DNA from: Denitrobaculum sp965225735
GTDB taxonomy: Bacteria > Pseudomonadota > Alphaproteobacteria > Kiloniellales > Kiloniellaceae
DNA: 64,000 nt
Direction: 5' to 3'
Assembly (NCBI GenBank): GCA_965225735.1
Contig: CBDDBN010000026.1
Span: 124,001 to 188,000, forward strand
Under the pieces are notes generated by a model. That model made no database searches. It was not told where the DNA came from and saw nothing but the letters and a program-made list of their open reading frames with translations. The position numbers and the translations under genes are program-made. This document shows, piece after piece, positions 41,168 to 49,997 of the stretch (position 1 is the first letter of the stretch; each line of letters opens with the position of its first letter).

Positions 41168-42232
41168 ATGTCCATCACCCTATCGCAGGTCAGCAAATCC
41201 TTCGGCATGGAAAAGGTCCTGGACGCGGTCTCGCTGGACATCGCCGCCGGTGAGTTCTTCGCAGTGCTTGGCCCCTCGGGCTGCGGCAAGACCACCCTGC
41301 TGCGCCTCGCCGCCGGCCTGGAGACTCTGGACAGCGGCCGCATCGCCATCGGCGGGCGGACGGTCGCGGAGGAAGGTCTGCACCTCCCACCCGAGGCGCG
41401 CAACGTCGGGGTTGTCTTTCAGTCCTACGCCCTCTGGCCGCATATGAATGTCGAGGCCAACGTCGGCTTCCCGCTGGAGGCCGCCGGGGCCAGCCGCAGG
41501 GCCGCGCTGGCCGAAGCGCAGCAGCATCTCAGAACGGTGGAGCTGGAGGCCTTCGCCGGGCGCAAGCCCGCCGAACTTTCAGGCGGCCAGCGCCAGCGTG
41601 TCGCCCTCGCCCGCTGCCTGGCACAGGGCGCCGAGACCATCCTGATGGACGAGCCGCTCGCCAATCTCGATCCGCACCTGCGCGCCGCCATGGAAGAAGA
41701 GCTCGCGCAGTTTCAGCTCAGTTCCCGCACGACCGTCCTCTACATCACGCATGACCAGCGCGAGGCCATGGCCCTGGCCGACCGCGTCGCCGTCATGTGG
41801 CAGGGCGAAGTTCTGCAGGTCGGCGCGCCGAGCGAAATCTACCGCCGGCCACTGGGGGAAAAGGTCGCCCGCTTCATCGGCCGCAGCGCGATCCTAGAGG
41901 GCGAAATTTTGAGCCGGGACGGCGTGCAGGCGCGGGTCCGGATCGGCAAACTGGAAGTGACCGCCGATGCGCCCGAAACTGTGGCAAATGTCGGTCATTT
42001 CAACGCAAAAAGCGCACGGATTCTGATCCGGCCCGAAGATATCACGGTCGGCGCCTCGGCCGGTGCCGTGACGGCCACCGCCGAGCGCTCGGCCTATCGC
42101 GGCGGCTTCTGGGAAGTCTCCGCACGGCTGGAAGATGTCGCGGTTCCCTTGGCCCTAAACCTCGCTGAGCCGGTCCAGGTCGGCGATCGCTTGCCGCTCT
42201 CCGTGAAGAGCGCATGGCTTCTTTGTGATTGA
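41168..42232 (+). CDS. ABC transporter ATPase, Fe(III)/spermidine type
   Basis: 354 residues. Walker A GPSGCGKTTLLR (~33-44), Q-loop VVFQSYALWPHM, signature LSGGQRQRVALARC, Walker B ILMDEPLANLD, H-loop ITHDQREAMALADR, then a C-terminal TOBE-like regulatory domain (ILIRPEDITVGASAG). Belongs to the FbpC/PotA branch. It converges on the permease gene (24 bp gap) instead of sharing its strand, yet the three transporter genes are evidently one system. ATG 41168 preferred by homology; an earlier ATG 41129 is in frame. Confidence 0.87.
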   Translation: MSITLSQVSKSFGMEKVLDAVSLDIAAGEFFAVLGPSGCGKTTLLRLAAGLETLDSGRIAIGGRTVAEEGLHLPPEARNVGVVFQSYALWPHMNVEANVGFPLEAAGASRRAALAEAQQHLRTVELEAFAGRKPAELSGGQRQRVALARCLAQGAETILMDEPLANLDPHLRAAMEEELAQFQLSSRTTVLYITHDQREAMALADRVAVMWQGEVLQVGAPSEIYRRPLGEKVARFIGRSAILEGEILSRDGVQARVRIGKLEVTADAPETVANVGHFNAKSARILIRPEDITVGASAGAVTATAERSAYRGGFWEVSARLEDVAVPLALNLAEPVQVGDRLPLSVKSAWLLCD

Positions 42233-42256
42233 CTGTTTAGACCTTAGAGGCGCTTC

Positions 42257-43972
42257 TTAATCTTTCCAGGGAATGACACCCGCCGGCAGCCTGGGCGCCA
42301 GACTATTGAGCGCGAACATGATCGCTACAGTCGCTGCCACGGTGATTGCCGCCATGGCGGCGGCGAGAGTTGTATAGCCGCCATCCTCGTAATTGAAGAT
42401 AGTTGTGCCGATGGTCTCGCTGCCGGTCGACCAGAGCAGCGCCGAGACCGTTACTTCATTGTAGGCCGTCAGAAACACCAGGATTCCGCCGGATACCGCT
42501 GCAGGCGCGACCAGCGGCGCGAAGATCCGGCGCATCCGCCGCGCGAAGCCCGCACCCGATACCCGCGCCGCGTCGTCGAGGCTGCCGTCCATCTGGGTAT
42601 AGGCCGCCGCAACCGGCTTGAGCCCAATGGCGAAGAAGGCGGAAACGTAGGCAATCAGGATGATCCAAAGCGTGCCGTAAAGGCTGATGTTCAGCAGCGG
42701 CAGGGGTTTGATGAAGGCCAGTATGAAGGCGATCGAAATCACCAGCCCCGGAATGGCGAAAGTGAGTTCGACCTGCCCCGCCGTGACCGATGCCGCCCGC
42801 CGCCCCCAGCCCTTGGTTGTGACCAGATAATACCCAAGTCCGATGGAGAGCAGCGCGATGGCCAACGCCGCGGTTCCAGCGGTAAAGCCGGAGTTGACAA
42901 AAGCCCTTAAGGTCACCGATTGACGGAAGGCGACCTCGGCAAAATTCTCGAGAGTGAGCGTGGCCAAATTCAGCGGCAGACCGTAGGTCGGCACCAGCGA
43001 GGTGGCCAGCAGTGAGACGAGCGGTAACAGCAGGGTCAGCATGATAAAGAGCCAGAGACCGGACTCCGCGGCAGGCCGCAAGCTGCCAAGACGAATGGCC
43101 AGCGGCGCCTGCGGTAATCCCACCAGCGCCAGACGCATGCGCCGTTGGAAGGTGAACTGAAGCGCCAGCGCGGTAAGGGTGACGATGGCGAGGAGAATCG
43201 CGATCACCGCGACATTGGGCAGAACGTCCGGGCCAAAGCTGGCAAGGCGGCGCCAGATCAAAACCGGCAGGGTGGTATAGCGGGCCGGGATGCCCAAGAG
43301 CGCATTGATCCCGAAATTGCCGAGCGCCGCTACGAAGGCCAGCGCGAAACCGGATAGGAGGCTGGGCGCTAAGAGTGGCACGATGATGCGCGTCAGCAGA
43401 CGCCAGGCCCCGGCGCCGGAGACACGCGCGGCGTCGCTGAGTTCGCGGGGAAAGGACCGGAGCGCAGCGCGGAGGATGAGGAAGACCAGCGGGCTATGCT
43501 GAATAGTCAGGAGCGTGACAATTCCGCCGCGTGAATAGATCGGATGGGTCGAGCCGGGCTCCGGCGCCATGCCGAACCACTGCAGCACGGGACTGGCCGG
43601 CCCCAGGGCCTGAATCCAGGAGATCGCCGTGACATGGGGCGGGATCATCATGGGCAGCAGGATCAAAAACACCAGCGGTCCCTTGGCCCGGACATCCGTC
43701 AGGCCGATCGCCAGGGCCAGAGCTAAACCGACGAGACAGGCGAAGACAGCGGCCAGAAAGCTGCTCTCCAGACTGTGCCAAAGCGCACGCAGGACCGACC
43801 GGCTGCCAAGCGCTTCCGTGATCAGCGCCAGCGAGAAGCCCTCGTCTCCGGAGAGGCCGGTCTTGAACAGAAGCAGCAGCGGAAAGCCGCAGAAGAGGGA
43901 AACGATCAAAAGAATTGCGGCGAGGGTCACCCCCTCGCCGCGGCACAGATCTCTCAGTCTTGCGATCGTCAC
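42257..43972 (-). CDS. ABC transporter permease, two-domain FbpB type
   Basis: 571 residues with about twelve membrane helices in two homologous halves, each with an EAA loop: RVSGAGAWRLLTRIIVPLLA in the first and RVSGAGFARRMRRIFAPLVA in the second. Fused double permeases like this belong to iron(III), thiamine or 2-aminoethylphosphonate uptake. Begins with GTG 43972, 5 bp after the binding-protein stop, so the two are an operon. Confidence 0.88.
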   Translation of the reverse strand: MTIARLRDLCRGEGVTLAAILLIVSLFCGFPLLLLFKTGLSGDEGFSLALITEALGSRSVLRALWHSLESSFLAAVFACLVGLALALAIGLTDVRAKGPLVFLILLPMMIPPHVTAISWIQALGPASPVLQWFGMAPEPGSTHPIYSRGGIVTLLTIQHSPLVFLILRAALRSFPRELSDAARVSGAGAWRLLTRIIVPLLAPSLLSGFALAFVAALGNFGINALLGIPARYTTLPVLIWRRLASFGPDVLPNVAVIAILLAIVTLTALALQFTFQRRMRLALVGLPQAPLAIRLGSLRPAAESGLWLFIMLTLLLPLVSLLATSLVPTYGLPLNLATLTLENFAEVAFRQSVTLRAFVNSGFTAGTAALAIALLSIGLGYYLVTTKGWGRRAASVTAGQVELTFAIPGLVISIAFILAFIKPLPLLNISLYGTLWIILIAYVSAFFAIGLKPVAAAYTQMDGSLDDAARVSGAGFARRMRRIFAPLVAPAAVSGGILVFLTAYNEVTVSALLWSTGSETIGTTIFNYEDGGYTTLAAAMAAITVAATVAIMFALNSLAPRLPAGVIPWKD

Positions 43973-43977
43973 ACAGA

Positions 43978-44970
43978 CTATCCGCCGAAGATGTCGGTGA
44001 ACTTCATCTTGTTGTTTTTATCGTCTGCCAGCGCCTTGGCCGCATCGAAGTTCATCAGCTTGATCTTGTCACGCGAAGGAAAACCTTCCGGCGGCGCGAT
44101 ATCAGGATGCGCGGCAAGATAACCCTGGCTTGCGGCGAGCTGCTGGCCTTCCGGCGACAGCAGAAAGTCGACGAAGGCCTTGGCGGCGGCGGGGTTCTTG
44201 GCGGTCTTAAGAATAGCCACCGGCTCGGTTACTGCCGAGACTCCCTCGCTCGGGAAGACGAACTCGACCGGCGCGCCCTTCAGCTTGTTGCGTATCGGCA
44301 GGAAGTCGACCACGAAGCCGTAGAGTTTTTCACCGCCGGCCACAGCCTTGTAAGTGCCGCCGTTGCCGCCTTTGGGGTTCGCGCCCTGCGATGCCAGGCC
44401 CTCGTAGAAATCCCATTTGAGATCCGGATTGGAGGTCAGGGTTGCCATATGGATCGTGGCGGCGCCGGAGGTCAGGGGCGACGGCATGGCGATCTTGCCT
44501 TCGGCTTCCGGCTTCAGCAAATCCTTGTAGGAGGTCGGTTTGAAGGGGGCGCCCGTGTTGTAGACGATGCCGGTCGTGATCAGCTTGGTGGAGAAGTAGG
44601 TCTTGTCCTTGTCCATGATGCCGGCGTCATAGGCCGAAGTATCGGCATCAGGATGGGCCATCAGACGCCCCTCCTGCTTCAGGCCCTCCATCGTGACGAC
44701 ATCGGCGATCAGGAGCAGATCCGGTTTCGGCGCGCCCGCCGCGAACTCGGCGCGTAGTTTGGCCATGACCTTGGTCGTGCCGTCGCGGACCCATTCGACC
44801 TCGACATCCGGGTGCTTTGCCTGAAATGCGTCAACCGTTTGCTGGGCATCCTTGTTCGGCTGCGAGGTGTAGAGTACGAGCTTACCGGAAACCTCGGCTG
44901 CAAAAGCGGGACCCGTGATTGTCGCAGCGGCCAGCACCGCTAGGGTCATAACGGAAAAGAGTTTCTTCAT
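43978..44970 (-). CDS. Iron(III)-type ABC transporter binding protein
   Basis: 330 residues, signal peptide 1-24 (VLAAATITGPAFA|AEVSGK). The mature sequence opens KLVLYTSQPNKDAQQTVDAF and includes EGLKQEGRLMAHPDADTSAY, GIVYNTGAPFKPTSYKDLL, AKAFVDFLLSPEGQQLAA and DFLPIRNKLKGAPVEFVFPS, typical of FbpA/AfuA and phosphonate-binding relatives. The paired tyrosines of iron binders are not clear, so another ligand is possible. ATG 44970 behind GGGAGA is the start; the frame continues upstream into an araC remnant, which is not part of the protein. Confidence 0.86.
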   Translation of the reverse strand: MKKLFSVMTLAVLAAATITGPAFAAEVSGKLVLYTSQPNKDAQQTVDAFQAKHPDVEVEWVRDGTTKVMAKLRAEFAAGAPKPDLLLIADVVTMEGLKQEGRLMAHPDADTSAYDAGIMDKDKTYFSTKLITTGIVYNTGAPFKPTSYKDLLKPEAEGKIAMPSPLTSGAATIHMATLTSNPDLKWDFYEGLASQGANPKGGNGGTYKAVAGGEKLYGFVVDFLPIRNKLKGAPVEFVFPSEGVSAVTEPVAILKTAKNPAAAKAFVDFLLSPEGQQLAASQGYLAAHPDIAPPEGFPSRDKIKLMNFDAAKALADDKNNKMKFTDIFGG

Positions 44971-45044
44971 GATCGCTGATCTCCCTCGAACGCGAATCCT
45001 GCGCAAACAAACCCTTAGCTTAACGGCGCTATGTGACAGCTTTG

Positions 45045-45255
45045 CGACCGCGCGCAGCGCCTCAGGCGTAATACCGAAGAGCTCGCGAAAGGCCCGCGTG
45101 AAGGCTTCGTGGGATCCGTAACCGGTATCCAGGGCAACGCTCAGATGTCGTCGGGACCTGCCGCCCACGCCGCAGTTCCGCGCGACGTCTTCGAGCGTAA
45201 AGGCCTCGCGTCGGCACCATTCCACGTACCAGACCACCTTAGCCAAAATGCTCGT
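45045..45255 (-). pseudogene. araC remnant, 5' half with internal deletion and lost start
   Basis: Reads ILAKVVWYVEWCRREAFTLE, DVARNCGVGG, then jumps to VALDTGYGSHEAFTRAFREL, FGITPEALRA. Compared with the intact gene at 40187-41017, the ATG has become ACG (45255-45253), about 45 codons between the two helix-turn-helix motifs are deleted, and the effector domain is gone. Long DNA stretches remain nearly identical to the intact copy. The remnant is in frame with the binding-protein gene. Confidence 0.85.
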
Positions 45256-45353
45256 TACCGGTCGTCATTCCTTGATGCAGATCTTAAAGTTTCCCTCAAA
45301 ACCAAAGGCAAATTAGAGCCCCTTCTTCCCGCGCGCTTGATCGTACTTGTCAT
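45256..45353. repeat. Duplicated promoter region, copy 2 (araC remnant side)
   Basis: Counterpart of 41018-41115 in the same orientation. It is more diverged, with small insertions, but keeps the CAAATTAG word and the CGCGCTTGATCGTACTTGTC word exactly. Together the two copies bracket the whole ABC transporter. Confidence 0.65.
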
Positions 45354-45454
45354 AGGTCTGCCAGATCTCTCGGCCCCTAACGGGCGCATTGCAATTTTAC
45401 GTTAAAATGCCAATCTGAGACTTCAACTCATAGATTTGATGCAATATGCCGTAA

Positions 45455-46819
45455 GTGAGAGGCTTTTTCCGATTGTTGCGATTTTATCCAAAGAACGGCA
45501 CTGCTAGACCCCTTGTTCACAGCATTTTGGCAGCACTGACTGTCATCAGTGTTGGTCTATCGGCGTCTTCGCTTTCTGCAGAAGCACCCTTTCCGCTACA
45601 GCTGAGCGGCAAGGGTCCAGCCGTTGACTTACGGCACCCGTGCTTCGTAGCGATAGTGCAAAAAAACAAGGCATCCGCCACGCAACTGAAGCCGAGCATT
45701 CAACGTTGTCTGAAAGATGCAGAGGCAGGTGACGTCAGCGCGCTCTTCGGCGCCGGTCTTCTGCTCGTGACGCCTTCCCCAAGACATAAAGACTGGCACG
45801 ATCCGGCAAAAGGCATCGCGTACCTTGAGCGCGCGGCGACTGAGCACGAACTTCCAGCAGCCCACTACATGCTCGGCAATCTCTTGGTCAGCGGCGAAGC
45901 AGGTCGGCAAGACGACGAAAGAGGGCGCCGCTATCTCGAAACGGCCGTGTCGCTGAAAAACATCGCGGCGATGGACGTTCTGGCCGACCTTCTAATCAGA
46001 GCCCGAGGCGGGCCAGCTGACACACAGCGCGCCCTTGCGCTCTATGAGCGCGCCTCCGAAAACAGGTTTGAGGACGTGACGATTAAACTCGCACTGCTTC
46101 ACCAAAGCGGCATAGGTGTGCCCAGAGACTATCCGAAAGCGAAGGAGATCCTCGCGCGCGCGGCGAAGGCTGGACAAACGAAAGCAGCCAGGTTGCTCGA
46201 ATTCTGGGAAACCAGCGAGCAGAAGGTGAAGAATGTTGTGACCGTGCCCGCCGCAGGTTCGAACAGAGTTAAACTGGTCACCTACCGGGGTTACGATATG
46301 CCACCCCTGCCCGCTTCGGTGGGTTTTTCGACAGACTTCGCTGAACTGCTCTCGCGCCCGGCCGAAGACAATTCGGAAATCATCGAGGATCTGCGGAGCC
46401 GAATGCATGAAGTACCGACTCCCTATCTCTTCGAACTGGCGCGGCGAGTGGCAATGGCCGATCCCAGCGAAGGGTTCGTTCTCCACAGCTTGGCGACGAT
46501 ACGTCTGGGATACGATGTCGCGCGTTGCTCGGACAGGTCGGCTGGCCAGGCCCTTACCATGTGGCGCAACCTAATGGATCGGCATCAGCCGTTGTTGCAG
46601 ACACGCGACCAGGCATTTCTGAAAGACACTTTGCGCAAGGCATTTGAGCTGGAAGAGAACTTCGACGATGGCGCCGCACCCTGGTGGGTCTGTTTCTCCG
46701 GCCCAAAGGCAATTGAGGCGGCGCGCGGCAATATGGAACTGGAGAACTGGCACGTCCCGACGGAAGATTGGCCGAAGATCCGCGCAGAGATCAGAAGTAA
46801 ACTGCGCGCCCTTCGCTAG
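45455..46819 (+). CDS. Sel1-repeat (TPR-like) protein
   Basis: 454 residues. A hydrophobic segment at ~22-43 (HSILAALTVISVGLSASSLS) serves as signal or anchor, so the rest is probably periplasmic. Repeats are seen as GIAYLERAATEHELPAAHYM, RRYLETAVSLKNIAAMDVLA, ALALYERASENRFEDVTIKL and AKEILARAAKAGQTKAARLL, the 36-residue Sel1 type. The C-terminal ~200 residues (TPYLFELARRVAMADPSEGF onward) form a separate domain that I do not recognise. GTG 45455 is the only reasonable start. Followed by two small membrane-protein genes on the same strand. Confidence 0.75.
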   Translation: MRGFFRLLRFYPKNGTARPLVHSILAALTVISVGLSASSLSAEAPFPLQLSGKGPAVDLRHPCFVAIVQKNKASATQLKPSIQRCLKDAEAGDVSALFGAGLLLVTPSPRHKDWHDPAKGIAYLERAATEHELPAAHYMLGNLLVSGEAGRQDDERGRRYLETAVSLKNIAAMDVLADLLIRARGGPADTQRALALYERASENRFEDVTIKLALLHQSGIGVPRDYPKAKEILARAAKAGQTKAARLLEFWETSEQKVKNVVTVPAAGSNRVKLVTYRGYDMPPLPASVGFSTDFAELLSRPAEDNSEIIEDLRSRMHEVPTPYLFELARRVAMADPSEGFVLHSLATIRLGYDVARCSDRSAGQALTMWRNLMDRHQPLLQTRDQAFLKDTLRKAFELEENFDDGAAPWWVCFSGPKAIEAARGNMELENWHVPTEDWPKIRAEIRSKLRALR

Positions 46820-46845
46820 CCGCCAACGTTTCAGCGGAAAAACCT

Positions 46846-47028
46846 ATGGCTTCAAAGTTGCTAAAAACGTTTATCGCCTTCTCCGTTGGCTTTGGGCTTG
46901 GGCTTATCTTGGTTCTATTCAATGGCGAGTTCATCATCCACGTACCCGTCGTCTCGGGTATTGTCGCGACGGGTTTCTACCTTACCAAAGACAAATGGTG
47001 GTATTTCTGGACGCGCGGCATCGACTGA
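46846..47028 (+). CDS. Small two-helix membrane protein (60 aa)
   Basis: Sixty residues, mostly hydrophobic: TFIAFSVGFGLGLILVLF, a polar turn, then PVVSGIVATGFYLT, ending DKWWYFWTRGID. Probably two membrane passes. Unknown family. 26 bp after the Sel1 gene and 21 bp before the next membrane protein, so likely part of one transcript. Confidence 0.6.
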   Translation: MASKLLKTFIAFSVGFGLGLILVLFNGEFIIHVPVVSGIVATGFYLTKDKWWYFWTRGID

Positions 47029-47049
47029 AGTCCGTGCCGGAGAAGCGCA

Positions 47050-47400
47050 ATGCAGGACGCAAACAACTTTCCCGATCTTCTTCCAAACCTCATCAGTATT
47101 GCTTTCGTCCTCGTCGGCGTTGCCATGATGCTGGTTTTAAAGTTCAGCGATGATGTCCCATTCAAACGGAGAGTATTGCGCTGGTCGCTGACCTTGATGG
47201 CGCCGCTGGGGGTCGGGTTTTTCTGGGCCGCAAATGCACCTGTGCCGATGACACTGCTCATGATCCCGGGCATGGCGTTCATCATTTTCATGAACCTCAG
47301 AATGATCAGGTTCTGCGATTCGTGCGGCAAGACAATGACAAACTACAACCCGATTTTCCGGCACAAATTCTACCACAACTGCGGCGCACGCCTCCCGTAG
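47050..47400 (+). CDS. Membrane protein with C-terminal cysteine pair (116 aa)
   Basis: Three hydrophobic segments (LISIAFVLVGVAMMLVL, WSLTLMAPLGVGFFW, MTLLMIPGMAFIIFMNL) are followed by RFCDSCGKTMTNYNPIFRHK and FYHNCGARLP, which looks like half or most of a zinc ribbon (Cys-x-x-Cys, His, Cys). Unknown family. Third gene of the Sel1 group; the ribbon would face the cytoplasm if the N-terminus is outside. Confidence 0.6.
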   Translation: MQDANNFPDLLPNLISIAFVLVGVAMMLVLKFSDDVPFKRRVLRWSLTLMAPLGVGFFWAANAPVPMTLLMIPGMAFIIFMNLRMIRFCDSCGKTMTNYNPIFRHKFYHNCGARLP

Positions 47401-47658
47401 ACATCAAGCTCGACAGCCCTGAATGCGCGGCCTTGCCGGGCACAGTTCACGCCCTAACTGAGACCTCACCGAGCCTTAAGCGCTCTCCAGCAAGCGCTGG
47501 GAGGGCGCCTGAGTCTGTCTCAAGAACATCCAATCAGCCCTCAAATCACATTCTCTGTCGTTTTTTGTTGTTTTTTTCGGTTTTTTCCGGAAAATCGAAA
47601 AAACAGTGATGGATGAATGGCTGCTGCAAACCGGATTGAGCGGACTCAGGGAGCGACA

Positions 47659-48366
47659 GTGCAGGATTTTGGGGCAGCTTTTGGCGAGGCTTTCGCGCTG
47701 ATCGCGACATTGGATGCGGATCTGATGGAGATCATCGGCCTATCCATACGCGTGACCTTCAGCGCCGTGCTGATCGCCTGCATCATTGGCCTTCCCCTCG
47801 GCGCCGTCCTGGCTGTCGGCCGTTTCCCGGGGCGCGGTATGCTGGTGGTTTTAATCAGTGCGCTCATGGGGCTGCCGCCGGTCGTGGTGGGTCTCGCCGT
47901 CTACCTGATGCTCTCTGCGGCCGGACCGCTGGGCGTCCTGCAACTGCTCTACACCCCAACCGCCATGATCATCGCCCAGACCATTCTGGTCACGCCGATC
48001 ATCGCTTCCCTGACCCGGCAGGTGATCGAAGACCTGCACGGCGAATATGACGAACTGCTGCGATCCATGGGCGCGAACCGGATCGGCATGACGGCCACCC
48101 TTCTGTGGGATGCGCGCTACTCTCTCGTGACCGCGGCCCTAGCCGGGACCGGCCGGGCACTGGCGGAGGTGGGCGCCGTCATGATCGTCGGAGGCAACAT
48201 CAACCACGTCACCCGCGTCATGACCACGGCTATCGCGCTGGAAACCTCCAAGGGCGAATTGGCCCTGGCGCTCGGATTGGGCATCATACTGGTTGGACTT
48301 TCGATCCTGATAAACGCCAGCCTCATGGGCCTGCGCAAATCTGCGGAGCGCCTAGCTTATGCTTGA
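47659..48366 (+). CDS. tupB: Tungstate ABC transporter permease
   Basis: 235 residues, five to six membrane helices. QDFGAAFGEAFALIATLDAD, LPLGAVLAVGRFPGRGMLVV, MGLPPVVVGLAVYLMLS, and the EAA loop ELLRSMGANRIGMTATLLWD are typical of TupB. Start GTG 47659 is favoured by GGGAG at the right distance and by the family N-terminus; ATG 47617 is in frame. Overlaps the ATPase gene by 8 bp. Confidence 0.85.
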   Translation: MQDFGAAFGEAFALIATLDADLMEIIGLSIRVTFSAVLIACIIGLPLGAVLAVGRFPGRGMLVVLISALMGLPPVVVGLAVYLMLSAAGPLGVLQLLYTPTAMIIAQTILVTPIIASLTRQVIEDLHGEYDELLRSMGANRIGMTATLLWDARYSLVTAALAGTGRALAEVGAVMIVGGNINHVTRVMTTAIALETSKGELALALGLGIILVGLSILINASLMGLRKSAERLAYA

Positions 48367-49120
48367 GACAGCAACACGCAGGGGCCATCTCTCGGTCATC
48401 GATTCCGACGGCCAACCGCCAGCAGTGGCTCTGCGCGACGTGGTTTTGGAGCGCGGCGGCAAGGCGCTGGTCGATGGCCTGACGCTCACTCTCTCCGCCA
48501 AGGGCACGACAGTGCTGATGGGTCCGAACGGTGCGGGCAAAAGCCTGACCCTCAGGCTTCTGGCAGGCCTGATCCCGCCGGATCAAGGCCGGATCCGCTG
48601 GAACGGCAGCGAGACGGTCCCGGCACACCCCCCAGCACTGGTCTTCCAGAAGCCAGTTCTGCTCCGGCGCTCTGTACGTGCCAATCTGAAGCATGCGCTT
48701 AAAACCTATGGCGTCCGCCGGGCCGAGCGGGCCAACCGACTTGAAGAACTCCTGCGGATGGGTCATCTCGAAAAGCTCGCCGACCGGCCGGCGCGCGTCC
48801 TCTCTGGCGGAGAGCAGCAGCGTGTCGCGATGGTTCGCGCCCTGGCCGCCGAACCCCGCCTTTTGCTGCTGGACGAACCCACCGCGAGCCTGGATCCACA
48901 GGCAATCGCGGCGATTGAAGAGTTGGTTCAAACGGCGGCGAGCAAAGGCGCAAAGATCGTTCTGGTGACCCACGATCAAGGTCAAGCCCAGCGGCTGGCC
49001 GACGAAATCGTCTTCCTCAATCACGGCCGGATCACCGAGGTGACCCCGGCACAAAAGTTTTTCGACGCCCCTCTGTCTCAGGAAGGCCGCGCCTACCTGG
49101 ACGGCCAGCTTCTTCTGTAG
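48359..49120 (+). CDS. tupC: Tungstate ABC transporter ATPase
   Basis: 253 residues: Walker A GPNGAGKSLTLRLLAG (Ser-Leu after Lys where most have Ser-Thr), Q-loop ALVFQKPVLLRRSVRAN, signature LSGGEQQRVAMVR, Walker B LLLLDEPTASLD, H-loop VTHDQGQAQRLADE. The VFQKPVLLRRS stretch is characteristic of TupC. Sits between permease and binding-protein genes. Confidence 0.86.
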   Translation: MLETATRRGHLSVIDSDGQPPAVALRDVVLERGGKALVDGLTLTLSAKGTTVLMGPNGAGKSLTLRLLAGLIPPDQGRIRWNGSETVPAHPPALVFQKPVLLRRSVRANLKHALKTYGVRRAERANRLEELLRMGHLEKLADRPARVLSGGEQQRVAMVRALAAEPRLLLLDEPTASLDPQAIAAIEELVQTAASKGAKIVLVTHDQGQAQRLADEIVFLNHGRITEVTPAQKFFDAPLSQEGRAYLDGQLLL

Positions 49121-49147
49121 CAACAGGCAGTTAACACAGGTTTGGAC

Positions 49148-49987
49148 ATGATCAAAAACGCCACGACCCTCATTTTGGCAAGCGTCATCGCGGGCAGTCT
49201 CACCTCCGGCGGTGTCCAGGCCGAGGAGAGATTCATCGTCGTGCAATCGACGACCTCGACCCAGAACTCCGGCCTCTACGACGCCATCCTGCCGCAGTTT
49301 GTCGAATCCAGCGGCATTCAGGTACGAGTGGTCGCGGTCGGGACGGGTCAGGCCATCAAGAACGCCAAAAACTGCGACGGCGACGTGCTGCTGGTGCACG
49401 CCAAGCCGGCGGAGGAGAAATTCGTCGCCGAGGGGCACGGGGTTTCGCGCTCGGATGTCATGTACAATGACTTCGTCATCGTCGGACCTGCCAAAGACCC
49501 CGCTGAAATCGCCGGCTCCAGCGATGTGGCATCGGCGCTCGCGGCCATCGAGAAAGCCGGCGTCGCCTTCGCCTCTCGCGGAGACGACAGCGGCACCCAC
49601 AAGAAAGAGCTGGCGCTCTGGAAAGAGGCCGGAATCGATCCGACGACGGACAGCGGCGGCTGGTACCGGGAAACCGGGTCGGGCATGGGCGCGACGCTCA
49701 ATGTGGCTGTTGGCATGAGCGCTTACGTTATGACCGACCGCGCAACCTGGATCGCCTTCGGCAACAAACGCGACTACAGCATTGCTGTGGAAGGCGACGA
49801 CGCCATGTTCAATCAGTACGGCATCATCCAGGTGAACCCGAAGGTCTGTCCGAATGTAAAGGCAGACCTAAGCCAGAGCTTTATCGACTGGGTTCTATCA
49901 GACGAAGGTCAGTCCGCGATCGCCGGCTACAAGCTTGACGGGCAGCAGCTTTTCTTCCCCAACGCCAACGCTCGTCCCAACAGTTAA
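49148..49987 (+). CDS. tupA: Tungstate-binding protein
   Basis: 279 residues with a signal peptide (LASVIAGSLTSGGVQA|EERF). The anion-binding TTSTQNSGLYDAILPQF at the mature start is the TupA hallmark, replacing the TGSS-like loop of molybdate binders; VVAVGTGQAIKNAKNCDGDV, MYNDFVIVGPAKDP, SRGDDSGTHKKELALW, WYRETGSGMGATLNVAV complete the site. It delivers tungstate, possibly molybdate, to TupBC for cofactor synthesis. Order here is permease-ATPase-binding protein. Confidence 0.9.
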   Translation: MIKNATTLILASVIAGSLTSGGVQAEERFIVVQSTTSTQNSGLYDAILPQFVESSGIQVRVVAVGTGQAIKNAKNCDGDVLLVHAKPAEEKFVAEGHGVSRSDVMYNDFVIVGPAKDPAEIAGSSDVASALAAIEKAGVAFASRGDDSGTHKKELALWKEAGIDPTTDSGGWYRETGSGMGATLNVAVGMSAYVMTDRATWIAFGNKRDYSIAVEGDDAMFNQYGIIQVNPKVCPNVKADLSQSFIDWVLSDEGQSAIAGYKLDGQQLFFPNANARPNS

Positions 49988-49997
49988 CCGAAGACAT

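Noticed and set aside
43978..45246. One long open frame joining an AraC helix-turn-helix to the iron-type binding protein.
   Set aside because: The upstream part is an araC remnant that is in frame by chance; the binding protein has its own ATG, GGGAGA site and signal peptide at 44970.
47560..47605. T- and A-rich run before tupB as a terminator or promoter.
   Set aside because: No stable stem precedes the T-run and no clear -35/-10 pair can be fixed, although a promoter in this area is likely.
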